Assembly: GCF_001593955.1 (NCBI RefSeq)
Contig: NZ_LTAZ01000001.1
Location: 124,001-188,000 of the forward strand
Source of the DNA: Halalkalicoccus paucihalophilus
GTDB lineage: Archaea; Halobacteriota; Halobacteria; Halobacteriales; Halalkalicoccaceae
Length of the DNA stretch: 64,000 bases
Direction: 5' to 3'
Of the stretch, positions 18,633 to 27,671 are shown in pieces. Below the pieces are notes generated by a model that was not told the origin of the DNA, did no database searches, and was given only the letters and a program-made list of their open reading frames with translations. The position numbers were made by a program, and so were the translations under genes. How positions within the stretch are numbered: position 1 is the first letter of the stretch; each line of letters opens with the position of its first letter.

Positions 18633-19531
18633 AGTTCATCGAGGAGGTCGTCGTCGAGGAGTTCTTGCCCACCTTTCGGTCGATGCTCGCCGAGGATCTC
18701 CGAGAGCGCGGGCTGACCCAGAGCGAGGTCGCGTCGGTGCTCGGGATCAGCCAGAGCGCCGTCTCGAAGTACGCCCACGGCGAGGTCGCCCGAAAGGACG
18801 TGTTTCTCGAGGACGAGCGCGTTCGGGAACTCGTCACGGAGGTCGGAACGGGCCTCTCGACGGGCGACATGAGCCGGGTCCAGGCGCTGATCGAGGCGGA
18901 GGTGCTGATCCGGCGGCTCGAAGCCCGCGGCGACGTGCTCGCGAGCCTTCACGAGGAGGCGATGCCCGAACTCGCGGCCTACGAGGGGGAGTTCCGGATT
19001 CACGATCCCGAAAGCGAGCTTCGAACCACCGAGCGCGTCCTCTCGTCGGTCCGACGCGGGCTCAGAACCCTCGAGAACACGAGCGGGTTTGCGGGCTTGA
19101 TCCCCAACGTCGGCTCGAACCTCGTCGAATGCACGCCCGACGCCGTGACCATCGACGACGTCGCGGGGGTCCCGGGACGGATCTTCGACGTGAAGGGGCG
19201 GGCGACGGTTCCCGGCGACCCCGAGTTCGGCGTCAGCGAACACGTCGCGAACGTGTTGCTCACGGCACGGGAACACGGCAGCGAGGCGCGTGCGGCGCTG
19301 AACGTCCGCTATGATCCCTTGCTGTCGGCGCTCCTCTCGGAGGGGGGCTACACGGTCATCGAGTTCGAGGGCGAGGGCGACCTCGAGGAGTCGATCGCCG
19401 GGGCGCTCGATTCGGAGCCAGAGGCGACCGTCCTCGCCCAGACCGGCGGGTTCGGGATCGAACCCGTGATCTACGTTCTTGGGAGGGATGCCCCCAGCGT
19501 GGCCGACGCGATCGAACCCCTCCTGCGATGA
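18629..19531 (+). CDS. thiR: ThiR: HTH regulator with ThiN-type thiamine-phosphate domain
   Basis: 300 aa. The N-terminal Xre-type helix-turn-helix is [22 protein letters not shown] (residues about 30-51), followed by a linker helix. A C-terminal ThiN-like domain follows ([21 protein letters not shown]...[12 protein letters not shown]). In haloarchaea and other archaea this architecture is the thiamine-pathway repressor ThiR, which senses thiamine phosphates and controls thi genes such as thi4. A thi4 gene lies about 2.8 kb downstream. It overlaps dcd upstream and the methyltransferase downstream by 4 bp each. Confidence 0.88.
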   Translation: MKFIEEVVVEEFLPTFRSMLAEDLRERGLTQSEVASVLGISQSAVSKYAHGEVARKDVFLEDERVRELVTEVGTGLSTGDMSRVQALIEAEVLIRRLEARGDVLASLHEEAMPELAAYEGEFRIHDPESELRTTERVLSSVRRGLRTLENTSGFAGLIPNVGSNLVECTPDAVTIDDVAGVPGRIFDVKGRATVPGDPEFGVSEHVANVLLTAREHGSEARAALNVRYDPLLSALLSEGGYTVIEFEGEGDLEESIAGALDSEPEATVLAQTGGFGIEPVIYVLGRDAPSVADAIEPLLR

Positions 19532-20178
19532 GCGCCGCCGACTTCTACACCCGGTGGGCCGACCTCTACGACCCGATTGCCCGAAGGATTCCGGGGATCG
19601 CCGGACTGCGGAAACGGACCGCCGAGGCACTAAAACTCGAACTGGGGGACGTAGTCGTCGAGATGGGCTGTGGGACCGGCGCGAACCTCGCCTACCTCAG
19701 GGAGGAAGTCGGACCGGAGGGCACGGTGATCGGGGTGGACTTCTCGGCGGGCGTCCTCGAACGCGCCCGCGAACACGTCGAGCGCGAGGGCTGGGGGAAC
19801 GTCCACCTCGTGTGCGGGGACGCGACACAGCCACCCCTCCAGGATGCGGACGCCGTGGTCGCCACCTTCGTCGTCGGGATGTTCTCGGATCCTGAACGCG
19901 CCGTTGAGGGATGGTGTGAGTTCGTCGGTTCGGGAGGGGGGATCGCACTGCTCAACGCGACGCAGAGTCGCCGGGCGTACGGCCCGCTGGTCAACGTCCC
20001 CTTTCGGGCGTTCGTCTACGCCTCGACGCCCGGCAGGCACGAACTCGACGATCCGACGGCACTGCTCGACCGTCGCGTCGAGACCGCCCACGCGACGGTC
20101 GAACGACGCTGTGAGCGGACGGTCCATACGGACAGCGCACTGGGGTTAGTGCGCCTGACCGCCGGCCGCGTCCTCTAA
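19528..20178 (+). CDS. Class I SAM-dependent methyltransferase
   Basis: 216 aa Rossmann-like methyltransferase. Motif I is VVEMGCGTGANLAYL (about residues 46-60), motif II is VIGVDFSAGVLERARE, and CGDATQPPLQDADAVVATFVVGMF follows. The substrate cannot be told; small-molecule or quinone methyltransferases look similar. The ATG overlaps the thiR stop by 4 bp, so it belongs to the dcd operon. Its 3' end overlaps the convergent thioesterase gene by 33 bp (20146-20178). Confidence 0.85.
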   Translation: MSAADFYTRWADLYDPIARRIPGIAGLRKRTAEALKLELGDVVVEMGCGTGANLAYLREEVGPEGTVIGVDFSAGVLERAREHVEREGWGNVHLVCGDATQPPLQDADAVVATFVVGMFSDPERAVEGWCEFVGSGGGIALLNATQSRRAYGPLVNVPFRAFVYASTPGRHELDDPTALLDRRVETAHATVERRCERTVHTDSALGLVRLTAGRVL

Positions 20179-20568
20179 GCCCTCGAACTCGGCGATGCGT
20201 TCGCGAAAACGCTCCGGGATCGGAAAGGGCGTCTCGGTTTCGGGGTCGAGAAAGACCTGTACTGATTTGGCCGTCGCCGCCCGCTCGCCGTCGGCGAGAA
20301 CCTCGTACTTCATCGGGAGGCTCGACCGACCCATCTCGGGGACGGTTATCTCGACAGTCACGGACTCCTCGAGGAGAACGGGCCGTTCGTAGGAGAGTTC
20401 CAGCGAGGCGAGAACGCTGGGGACGGCGTCGAGTCCCTCCTCGAGGACCTCCGCGAAGTACTCGGTACGGGCCTGTTCGACGTAGGTCGCGTAGACCGCG
20501 TTGTTGACGTGGCCCATCGCGTCGATGTCCCGAAATCGGACCTGAATGTCGGAGGAGAAGCTACCCAT
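20146..20568 (-). CDS. Acyl-CoA thioesterase, hot-dog fold (YbgC/FadM type)
   Basis: 140 aa single hot-dog domain. The 4-hydroxybenzoyl-CoA thioesterase signature is VRFRDIDAMGHVNNAVYATYVEQART, with the catalytic Asp. The strand LELSYERPVLLEESVTVEITV follows. It hydrolyses acyl-CoA thioesters; the chain length is not predictable. Its last 33 bp overlap the 3' end of the methyltransferase gene on the other strand, so antisense interference is possible. Confidence 0.87.
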   Translation of the reverse strand: MGSFSSDIQVRFRDIDAMGHVNNAVYATYVEQARTEYFAEVLEEGLDAVPSVLASLELSYERPVLLEESVTVEITVPEMGRSSLPMKYEVLADGERAATAKSVQVFLDPETETPFPIPERFRERIAEFEGLEDAAGGQAH

Positions 20569-20629
20569 TGGGTAGTTCGAAACGGATCAGAGAGATAACT
20601 CCCGCGATTCGTCGACTGTTCTGTGGTCG

Positions 20630-21394
20630 TCACACCTCGTAGGACTCGGCGTGTCTCGCACAGAAGGGTGGATCTCGTAGCTGCGCCTCGATCAGTTCGG
20701 GCTGGCGGTGCGCGTTGTAGAGCCGACAGCCCGGGCGCTCGCAGAAGGCCTCGCCCGTCCGGAGGTAGTGGTACGCGCTCAGGACGTACCCTCCGAGCGC
20801 CTCGGTCGTCCGGGGATCGTCCTCGACGAGGAACTCCCCGTCGACCTCGGTTTCGAGCACCTCCCGGAGCGGGGTGTCGCCGCCGAGCAAAGCGTGGCGC
20901 TGCTGTTCTCTATAGTAGGCCTCGGGTTTCGCCGGCGCTTCGTACAGTCCCGGCACCGAGATCGGAGCCGGTTGGCCCAGCACGTTCACCCGCTTGTGCC
21001 ACCGCCCATCATGTGCGCCCCACGTCGCGAGCGCGCGGTCGAGCACCGGGACGTGCAGATGCGAGAGGCCTCGTTCCTCGGCGGGGAGCGCGTCGTTGAG
21101 CGCGCGCTGGACCGCGAGGCCGTCATACAGCACGCCGCCCGCGCGCTCTGGATTCTTCAGGGCCCGCTCCTCGTAGCGGACGATCCCGAGCATCGTGTTT
21201 CCCGTCTCCCGGTCGTAGGGGTCGAGCACCCGTGCCTCGGCAAAGCGTTCGGCCAGCCCATCGTGGCCGTACAGGTCGAGAAATCGCTCGCGGATCGCGA
21301 CCTCGGCATCGATCCGCTCGCGAAGCCAGTCGGCGATTCCTTCGATCTCGCAGGCCGTGGTCGGCGCGCGATACAGCGTGAGACGCTCGACCAT
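20630..21394 (-). CDS. Uncharacterised archaeal protein, possible metallopeptidase (DUF6775-like)
   Basis: 254 aa. The N-terminus is an alpha/beta region (LTLYRAPTTACEIEGIADWLRERIDAEVAIRERFLDLYG). The middle has RGLSHLHVPVLDRALATWGAHDGRWHKRVNVLGQP, and the C-terminus is a Cys/His set (CERPGCRLYNAHRQPELIEAQL, PPFCARH) that could bind zinc. It resembles a haloarchaeal and methanogen family annotated as a putative metallopeptidase, from memory only. It ends 61 b from the thioesterase start and lies 10 b downstream of thi4, so co-transcription with thi4 is likely. Confidence 0.6.
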   Translation of the reverse strand: MVERLTLYRAPTTACEIEGIADWLRERIDAEVAIRERFLDLYGHDGLAERFAEARVLDPYDRETGNTMLGIVRYEERALKNPERAGGVLYDGLAVQRALNDALPAEERGLSHLHVPVLDRALATWGAHDGRWHKRVNVLGQPAPISVPGLYEAPAKPEAYYREQQRHALLGGDTPLREVLETEVDGEFLVEDDPRTTEALGGYVLSAYHYLRTGEAFCERPGCRLYNAHRQPELIEAQLRDPPFCARHAESYEV

Positions 21395-21404
21395 CGTTCG
21401 GGGC

Positions 21405-22346
21405 TCAGTCGTCGCCCGACGCTGCCGCGGCGGCTTGCCGGTCGGTCAGTTCGACGGGGTCGGCGTCCACTTCGAGTTCGTCGAGGGCGGTCTGTGCGGC
21501 GCGCTTACCCGAGAGCAACATCGCGCCGAAGGTCGGGCCCATCCGCGGGAGGCCGTACGTGGTGGCGGTCGCCATTCCCGTCACGATCAGGCCGTCGTGG
21601 GCCAGTCCGGTGTGCTCGACGACGGCGTCCTCGCTTTTCCCGACCCACATCGAGTCGTGCCCGGGGGAATCATGACCCGGCGCGCCATACGAATCGTCGC
21701 CGGTCTGATCCATACCTGTAGAACTCGCGGCGGCGTCGCCGATGCCGGGCGCGTCGAGCACGCCCCGCTCGTGGAGCTTCTTGATCGCCATCGCGTCATG
21801 GCCCGTCGCGTCGATCACCAGGTCCGCCTCGACGGCGATGGGATCGACACAGGTAATTTCTCTGGGTAGGGCATGGACCGGCGTCCAGTTCATGACGATG
21901 CCGCCCACCCTGTGATCCTCGCGAATCACGATGTCAGTGAACTCCGTCATGTTCTGCATCTTCGCGCCGGCGTCGCAAGCGGCCTTGATCAGCCCCGAAC
22001 ACGCTTCGGGGCCGTTCGCGACGTAGAGCCCCTCCGACTCCTGTGCGGGCTTGTAATCGACATCGAGGTCTTCTAGTACATCTTGTGCGGGCTGGCGCAC
22101 CGTCACCTTGTTCATTAGGAAGCCCCCGAGCCAGAACCCACCACCCAGGTAGTTGTTCTTCTCGACGACCATCGTCTTCACGCCCCGCTCGGCGAGTTCT
22201 TTCGCGGCCATCAGCCCCGAGGGACCGCCCCCGACGATGATGACGTCAGAATCCGAGAAGTCCATGAACTCCTCGGTCCACTCCTGTCCGATCGCCCGTG
22301 TCACATCGGCCTCGCCGACCTCACTGAACTGTTCGTACTGGCTCAT
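21405..22346 (-). CDS. thi4: Thiamine thiazole synthase (Thi4)
   Basis: 313 aa. Makes the ADP-thiazole precursor of thiamine from NAD and glycine. The dinucleotide motif [21 protein letters not shown] (about residues 36-56) is intact, as are [15 protein letters not shown] and the C-terminal [20 protein letters not shown]. Cys166, in the PREITCVDP segment, aligns with the active-site Cys of the haloarchaeal/yeast type. Methanogen homologues have His and use external sulfide. An ATG at 22346 fixes the start. Regulation by ThiR (18629-19531) is likely from family knowledge, but no operator could be identified. Confidence 0.93.
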   Translation of the reverse strand: MSQYEQFSEVGEADVTRAIGQEWTEEFMDFSDSDVIIVGGGPSGLMAAKELAERGVKTMVVEKNNYLGGGFWLGGFLMNKVTVRQPAQDVLEDLDVDYKPAQESEGLYVANGPEACSGLIKAACDAGAKMQNMTEFTDIVIREDHRVGGIVMNWTPVHALPREITCVDPIAVEADLVIDATGHDAMAIKKLHERGVLDAPGIGDAAASSTGMDQTGDDSYGAPGHDSPGHDSMWVGKSEDAVVEHTGLAHDGLIVTGMATATTYGLPRMGPTFGAMLLSGKRAAQTALDELEVDADPVELTDRQAAAAASGDD

Positions 22347-22423
22347 ATCACTAGGTCGTATTACCGAGTAGTTGAAAGGTGTTGCGGTACCTCTCGGAAG
22401 GGTGAAACGACGCCTGTAGGCGG

Positions 22424-22993
22424 CTATTCGACGCTCCGGATCAGGTCGAGCAGTTCCTCGCGGTAGGCAGGGGGATCGAGGTCGACGGGGAGCCCGCTCG
22501 TCGGGTACGCCCCGCCCGCGATCCGGAACTCGCCCCCGTGGATCCAGACGCCGAACCACGCTTCGATACCGGCGTCGACCTCTCGTGTTTCGAATCCGGC
22601 GGCGTACTTCGTGAGGCGGATTCGGTCCCCCGAGTCGGCCCGCACCCGCTGGGTTCGCCCGCGCTCGACGGCCTCGAACCCCTGCCTTTCGAGGTCGTCG
22701 ACGAACTCCCGGCGGGCGTTCGACAGCACCATCGGGAAGACGGCCAGCGGCCCGACGCCCGCCAGCGGCGGGTCGAACGTCAATCGCGTCGCGAAGAAGA
22801 AGCGCCACGGCTGGTCGAGTGCCCCGTCGGTCGCCTCCCGAACCGCCCGGCGAATGTCGGTCCGTTCGTAGAGCGCGGTATGGCCCTCGACGTCGAGTCC
22901 GGACAGAGAGAACACGGTCTCGGAGGTCCGTTCGTCGAGGGTCCACTCGTCGAGACACTCCGAGGCCACCGTCGGGAAGGGGTCGCCGGCCAT
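22424..22993 (-). CDS. Hypothetical haloarchaeal protein
   Basis: 189 aa. I do not recognise the family. There is no signal peptide; the start is [31 protein letters not shown] hydrophobic centre ([23 protein letters not shown]) may be a short membrane-associated helix. The second half is beta-rich ([41 protein letters not shown]). Codon use is normal. It diverges from the lipoprotein gene that follows. Confidence 0.6.
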   Translation of the reverse strand: MAGDPFPTVASECLDEWTLDERTSETVFSLSGLDVEGHTALYERTDIRRAVREATDGALDQPWRFFFATRLTFDPPLAGVGPLAVFPMVLSNARREFVDDLERQGFEAVERGRTQRVRADSGDRIRLTKYAAGFETREVDAGIEAWFGVWIHGGEFRIAGGAYPTSGLPVDLDPPAYREELLDLIRSVE

Positions 22994-23059
22994 GCCGGGC
23001 GTTCGGGAGCGACCGCATTAGTCGGTGTGTATATGGATCCCGAACCCGTAGCCGGGCCA

Positions 23060-23500
23060 ATGCGCCGCCGGGAGCTACTCGTCTCGACGGGCCTCGCGTG
23101 TACGCTCGTCGGTTGTGTCGGTGGCAAGGAGGATCCCGGTTCGTCCGAGGAGCCGGAGGAGTCGGACGAACCGTCCGCCCCCACCGAGGAACCCGACCGG
23201 CCCGAGGAGGGCGAGCGCGTCGAGATCGTCGAGAGCGGACTGGTCCGACGGGACGTCGGCACCGACGAGGAGACCGTCTCGGTTAGGGGGGTCGTCGTCC
23301 CGCGAGAGGGCGTCGAGGTCAGCTACGTCGAGGTCCGGGCGAGTTTCTACGACACGGAGGGGGGACTGCTGGATACGACGATCGAACAGGTCGAGATCGA
23401 CGAGAGCGAGCGCTGGGAGTTCGAGGTCACCTATCCGCAGGTGGGAGAGCGCGCCGCCGAGGTCGGGACCTACGAACTCGAAGTCGGCACCGAACTCTGA
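23060..23500 (+). CDS. Predicted lipoprotein, FxLYD-like
   Basis: 146 aa. The N-terminus [19 protein letters not shown] has paired Arg, a hydrophobic stretch and a lipobox ending at Cys19, so it is probably an exported lipoprotein. The twin Arg suggests Tat. A Glu/Ser/Pro-rich linker follows (residues 24-55), then one beta-sandwich domain resembling FxLYD ([33 protein letters not shown]). ATG 23060 is chosen because it puts the Arg pair at residue 2-4; an ATG at 23033 is possible. Its stop overlaps the next ATG. Confidence 0.72.
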   Translation: MRRRELLVSTGLACTLVGCVGGKEDPGSSEEPEESDEPSAPTEEPDRPEEGERVEIVESGLVRRDVGTDEETVSVRGVVVPREGVEVSYVEVRASFYDTEGGLLDTTIEQVEIDESERWEFEVTYPQVGERAAEVGTYELEVGTEL

Positions 23501-25011
23501 TGAGCGGGGACGACTCGACGAGGACGATGGCCCGCGAGGGGTCGATCACGTTCCTCGGCAACATCGTCGGCAAGGTATTCGGCTTCTTCATGATCGCCGT
23601 CATCACCCGGCTGGTGAGCCCGTCGGTGTACGGGCTCTTTATCCTCGCGACCTCGATCGTCCTGTTCCTCCAGGCGTTCGGGAACCTCGGGCTCCCGAAG
23701 GCGATCGACTACTTCGTCCCCCAGTACCTCAGCGACGGAGAACACGACAAGGCCCGCGGGGTCATCCTCGTCGTGTTCTCGCTCGCCCTCGTGTCCTCCG
23801 CGGTCGTCGCCGGGCTGATCGTGCTTGGGGCGCGACCTATCGCCGACGCCTTCGAGGAACCCGCACTCAGGGTGGCGCTACTCGTCTTGAGCGTCACGAT
23901 CCCGTTTCTCGCGGTCTACAACGCCCTGCTCGCGAGTTTCAGCGCGATCAAGCGCCTGAAATTCCGCGTCTATACGCGCGATGTCATCCGCCCGACGGTC
24001 CGGCTGCTCGCCACCGCGGGGCTGTTGCTCGCGGGGTACGGCCTGCTCGGGGTGGTCGGGGGCTATCTGATCGGGCTGGTCGCGGCCATCCTCGCCGGGG
24101 CATACTTCCTCCGGGAGAACGCCCCGGAAATCATCGGGGCAACCACCACGCGCGTCGCCTCCCAACCCCTGCTGTGGTACTCGGTGCCGCTGGCCTTTGC
24201 CGGCATCATCTACGTCTTCTTGGGCCAGGTCGACTACTTCGTCATCGGCTACTTCTACGGCTCCGAGGAGGTCGGGATCTACCGCGTGGGCTACGCGCTG
24301 GCGGCGAACCTGATGATCTTCTCGAGTTCGGTGGGCCCGATCTTCAAGCCGCTGATCGCCGAGACGAAAAACGACAGGGAGGCGGTTCGAACGCGCTATC
24401 GGACGGCCACCCGGTGGATCGCAGGGCTGACCCTCCCGGTCGCACTCGTCGTCGTCTTCGGCGCGAACGCCTACCTCTCGGTCGTATTCACCCCCCAGTA
24501 CGCGGTCGCGACCGCCGCGGTCGTGATCCTCGCGGTCGGGATCACGATCAGCGCCGCGTGTGGCGGCCCCGACGGGGGCCTGCTCCAGGGGCTCGGCTAC
24601 TCGCGGCTCGTCTTTCTCAACACGGCGGTCCTGCTCGCCGTCAACGTCGGCGTGAGCGTCCTGCTCGTGCCCCGCATCGGGATCACGGGCGCGGCGATCG
24701 GGACCGCGAGCGCGCTCACGATAAACGGCCTGCTGGCCGTCGGGGAGTGTCAGCACTTCCACGACGTCCACCCCCTCACTCGGGACCTCGGAAAGGTCCT
24801 CCTCGCCGCGGTCCCCGCCGCCGCCGGTGCGAGCGCCGTTGTCCTCGTCGTCGAGTCGCCGCTTCTCGTGGCGGTCGCGCTTCCGGCGGCCGTCATCACC
24901 CTCTACGTCAGTACCCTTCACCTGACGAACGCCTTCACCGCCGAGGACGGCGAGATCGCCGCCCGCATCAGTCCCGCGCTCCGTCGGGCGATAACCCTGA
25001 GTCGCCGGTAG
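23500..25011 (+). CDS. Polysaccharide/lipid-linked oligosaccharide flippase (Wzx/MATE superfamily)
   Basis: 503 aa with 12-14 predicted membrane helices. The pattern GSITFLGNIVGKVFGFFMIAVITRLVSPSVYGLFILATSI is typical of RfbX/Wzx flippases, which move lipid-linked glycans across the membrane for cell-surface glycoprotein or polysaccharide assembly. It shares 1 bp with the lipoprotein gene and overlaps the convergent phosphopantothenate synthetase gene by 44 bp (24968-25011). No glycosyltransferase lies adjacent; the deacetylase- and sulfatase-like genes are 2-7 kb away. Confidence 0.88.
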   Translation: MSGDDSTRTMAREGSITFLGNIVGKVFGFFMIAVITRLVSPSVYGLFILATSIVLFLQAFGNLGLPKAIDYFVPQYLSDGEHDKARGVILVVFSLALVSSAVVAGLIVLGARPIADAFEEPALRVALLVLSVTIPFLAVYNALLASFSAIKRLKFRVYTRDVIRPTVRLLATAGLLLAGYGLLGVVGGYLIGLVAAILAGAYFLRENAPEIIGATTTRVASQPLLWYSVPLAFAGIIYVFLGQVDYFVIGYFYGSEEVGIYRVGYALAANLMIFSSSVGPIFKPLIAETKNDREAVRTRYRTATRWIAGLTLPVALVVVFGANAYLSVVFTPQYAVATAAVVILAVGITISAACGGPDGGLLQGLGYSRLVFLNTAVLLAVNVGVSVLLVPRIGITGAAIGTASALTINGLLAVGECQHFHDVHPLTRDLGKVLLAAVPAAAGASAVVLVVESPLLVAVALPAAVITLYVSTLHLTNAFTAEDGEIAARISPALRRAITLSRR

Positions 25012-25738
25012 GCGATCGGATCGCCCGTTCTGCGTCCGCGAGAGCGGCCTCGGCGTCGAACGCCGCGATCACGTCATCGAGATCCGCGTCCGACCCGCGC
25101 AGGTCGCGGGCGTGGCGCGCGATGTTCGGAATCGCGCGAACGACGTTGTCGATGATCGGTACCGTCGCCACCTGCGCCGAGCGCGAGAGGGGGTTGAGGT
25201 CGATCACGATCTCGACCTTCCCCATCGCCCCCAGCGCCTCCGCACGGTCGCCGTCCTCTAAGGGCACGAGCACCGCGTCGGCGTCGCGAATGCCGTCCGC
25301 ATCCACTTTCGCGCGCTCGTGCGAGAGGTCCGGGATTCGCGCGTCGGCGGTCAGACCCTTGACCTCGCTCGCGCCGTGGTCGCGCAGGTGCTGTGCGATC
25401 GCCCGCACGCGCTCGTCGGTACGGCCAAAGAGGTTGACCTCGATGTCTGCGCCGACCGCCTCGGCGAGAGCGACCACCTCGGCGGGACAGAGCGCGGCGA
25501 CGTTGCCGTTGACCGAGAGGACGGGATGACGCGCCGACAGCAGGTGGGCGGCCGCGGCGCGGGCGGCGGCGTCGGCGCTCTCGATGGTTCGCTCGCCAAG
25601 CAAGTAGTCGAAGGCCTCGCCGCGACCCTGTGCGATCAGCCCCTGTGTGCTCGTGATCCCCTTCTCGACGCCCTCTTCGATCCGGTGGCGGGTCACCAGC
25701 GAGTCGTGACGCGGGTGATCGACCGGGATGTCGGTCAT
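24968..25738 (-). CDS. pps: 4-phosphopantoate--beta-alanine ligase (phosphopantothenate synthetase)
   Basis: 256 aa. In archaeal CoA synthesis it joins 4-phosphopantoate and beta-alanine with ATP. Motifs fit the COG1701 family: ITSTQGLIAQGRGEAFDYLLGE, LSVNGNVAALCPAEVVAL, VNLFGRTDERV and IDLNPLSRSAQVATVPIIDNVVRAIPN. It lies 20 b downstream of pantoate kinase on the same strand. That enzyme makes its substrate, so the two form a pathway operon. The 3' end overlaps the flippase gene by 44 bp. Confidence 0.93.
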   Translation of the reverse strand: MTDIPVDHPRHDSLVTRHRIEEGVEKGITSTQGLIAQGRGEAFDYLLGERTIESADAAARAAAAHLLSARHPVLSVNGNVAALCPAEVVALAEAVGADIEVNLFGRTDERVRAIAQHLRDHGASEVKGLTADARIPDLSHERAKVDADGIRDADAVLVPLEDGDRAEALGAMGKVEIVIDLNPLSRSAQVATVPIIDNVVRAIPNIARHARDLRGSDADLDDVIAAFDAEAALADAERAIRSPTGDSGLSPDGARD

Positions 25739-25758
25739 ACCCGTTCTCGACCAGGGAG

Positions 25759-26661
25759 TTACAAATCGCCTGCGTTGTCCGATCGCGGTGGCCCTGCGGC
25801 GGCCGTCGGCGGAGTCGGTTCGTCCAGAAGGGCCGCACCCGCGGCGTGGGTGTGACAGACCGACGGGTCGTAGCCCGCATCCGAGAGCCCCGTATCGAGC
25901 GCGAAGACGGTCTCCCCGAGCATCGCCATCGAGGCCTCGCCGCCCGTCGCGGAAACGTCCTCGATGGCCTCACGAACCCGGTCGGTGAGCAGGTCGGCCT
26001 TGCGAGCGAAGCGCCGCGAGGCGTACAGTAGGGTCGAAAGGGTCGGATCCTCCGTGAGAATCGAGAGCGACTGGAGGCCGGCGTCGGTCAGCCGAGCGGT
26101 GTCGCCCGAGAGCACCGACTCCGTCGAGAGCTCGCCGAAGGTCAGATACTCGATCCGAGTGCTCGCGGGGATCGCGTCGAGGCGGTTGTGCTCGGGCCCG
26201 CCGGGATCGAGCCGGATCGGAACGCCGCCGCGGGATTGGGCGACGACGTCGCCCAGACCGGTCCCCGAGCGGACCTCCGCACTGTGGGCGAGGGTGACGA
26301 GTTCGTTCTCCGAGAGCCGGCGATCGAACGCCTGGTTGGCGGCGAGCGCGGTGCCGAGCGCCAGCGCTCCCGAGACGCCAAAGCCCGCACCCAGCGGGAG
26401 CTCCGTGGTCGCCTCGACACGGGCGGTCGCTGAGAGAGAATCGAGCACTCGATCGACAGGTTCGACGACGAGTTCGGAGCCGTCGAGGGTCGTCCGGGTG
26501 CGGGTATCGGGCGTAACTCGAGTAACTCGAACGGTCACGCCGTCGGAAAGCGTCAGTCCGGCTCCTCGTGACCCGGCCTTCGTCGGGTCCTCGTCGGGAT
26601 GGCTACTGAAGAAGCCGGTGACGTGTCCGGGAACGAACGCCGTCACCCCATCGTCGCTCAT
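25759..26661 (-). CDS. pok: Pantoate kinase (GHMP family)
   Basis: 300 aa. Phosphorylates pantoate, the archaeal step that replaces pantothenate kinase. The GHMP glycine-rich motif ELPLGAGFGVSGALALGTALAAN (about residues 86-108) binds ATP, and the start AFVPGHVTGFFSSHPDEDPTKAGSRGAG is typical of archaeal PoK. ATG 26661 fits this start. It lies directly upstream of the ligase that uses its product. Confidence 0.92.
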   Translation of the reverse strand: MSDDGVTAFVPGHVTGFFSSHPDEDPTKAGSRGAGLTLSDGVTVRVTRVTPDTRTRTTLDGSELVVEPVDRVLDSLSATARVEATTELPLGAGFGVSGALALGTALAANQAFDRRLSENELVTLAHSAEVRSGTGLGDVVAQSRGGVPIRLDPGGPEHNRLDAIPASTRIEYLTFGELSTESVLSGDTARLTDAGLQSLSILTEDPTLSTLLYASRRFARKADLLTDRVREAIEDVSATGGEASMAMLGETVFALDTGLSDAGYDPSVCHTHAAGAALLDEPTPPTAAAGPPRSDNAGDL

Positions 26662-26693
26662 TGAGCGCCGTTCGCGGGCCCGCGGGTTAAGCG

Positions 26694-27500
26694 TTATACT
26701 CTCTCGCGCAGAACGCGGGTGATCCGGTCGCTTGAGGTCCGTCCGATCGCGTGGACGCCCCTCGCGGTCGATTTGCCGGCCTCGGCGGCCAGATCCCACG
26801 CCACGCGCTGGACGTGCTCGGCGGGGTTGCGCGACCACCGACCCGGATGCACGAGCAGGTAGAGGCGTTCACAACCGTCGGACTCGAGGCCCGCGATCAG
26901 GTCGTCGGTCGTCGAGATGCGCCCGAAGTCGGCGACGGTCGTCCCCCAGTCGCGACCCGTATCCGAGACGTAGGAGGGTTTCCCGGCGTCGTCGCTGTTG
27001 GTATCGACCGAGAGATACGATTCGGCGAGCAGGCCGTAGTCCTCGATTTCGTATCCGTTGCTCCACATGTCGAGGTTGTGATGGGGCGAGAGCGGGCTCC
27101 CGTGGGGACAGATCGTCGTGACGTCGGTGTGCTCGCGGAACTGCGCGAGGTTTCGCCCGAACCGTTCGTGTGCCGCCTCGAGGTCCCCGCGAGTCTTGAC
27201 GAGGTCCTCGTAGTGATAGCCGACTTCGTGGCCCAATTCCGAGACCTCGGCGACGGTTTCGGGGCTGAACGTCGATGTACGGAAGTAATAGGAGGTCGGT
27301 ACGTCGCGTTCGGCCTCGACGCGCGCCATCGAGCGCGCCGTACTGACCTTGCGGTCGACGTCGTGGCGAACGACGATGTACGGGGAGTCGTGGTCCGATC
27401 GCGTTACGTAGTCGTGGAGGGTGTAGAACGTGTACCCGTTGTCAAGCGCCGCGTCGAGCAGTCGCCCGTAGTGGTCGAAGGTGAAATCACGGACATTCAT
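26694..27500 (-). CDS. Polysaccharide deacetylase-like protein
   Basis: 268 aa. The HDVD motif in IVVRHDVDRKVSTARS and the later GYHYEDLVKTRGDL and CPHGSPLSPHH segments are those of carbohydrate-esterase-4-like NodB folds. Metal-binding Asp and His are present, but the catalytic set cannot be confirmed. ATG 27500 is favoured over ATG 27524. The A/T-rich box at 27532-27543 is about 35 b before 27500 but only 8 b before 27524. It may modify cell-surface glycans; the substrate is unknown. Confidence 0.72.
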   Translation of the reverse strand: MNVRDFTFDHYGRLLDAALDNGYTFYTLHDYVTRSDHDSPYIVVRHDVDRKVSTARSMARVEAERDVPTSYYFRTSTFSPETVAEVSELGHEVGYHYEDLVKTRGDLEAAHERFGRNLAQFREHTDVTTICPHGSPLSPHHNLDMWSNGYEIEDYGLLAESYLSVDTNSDDAGKPSYVSDTGRDWGTTVADFGRISTTDDLIAGLESDGCERLYLLVHPGRWSRNPAEHVQRVAWDLAAEAGKSTARGVHAIGRTSSDRITRVLRERV

Positions 27501-27671
27501 TCGGGTTCTATATCTCAATTCCATAGCTCCGAATATATATATGTGTCCTCTAACTGATGGTAAGGAGTGGCTACCAGTATGGCGTCTGAACGGGCTATAG
27601 AACGGTTCCACCGCGTTTAGATCATCTGTAATACATATTAGGCGATGGTTATGACACCGTAACAACCCGTA
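27501..27671. other. 171-b gap between two minus-strand genes
   Basis: It contains an alternating A/T stretch at 27531-27542 that is probably the TATA box of the deacetylase-like gene. A/T-rich patches lie near 27627-27660. No reading frame, RNA gene or clear repeat could be supported. Confidence 0.5.
27532..27543 (-). promoter_or_regulatory. TATA-like box for the deacetylase-like gene
   Basis: An uninterrupted alternation of A and T, unique in the gap. A start about 25 b downstream (near 27510) gives a leader of about 10 b to ATG 27500, but would lie after the alternative ATG 27524. Confidence 0.45.

Noticed and set aside
23115..25529. Long Arg-rich open frame overlapping the lipoprotein, flippase and ligase genes
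   Set aside because: Its composition (Arg, Pro, Gly) is that of an out-of-frame reading, and all three overlapped genes have clear family motifs.
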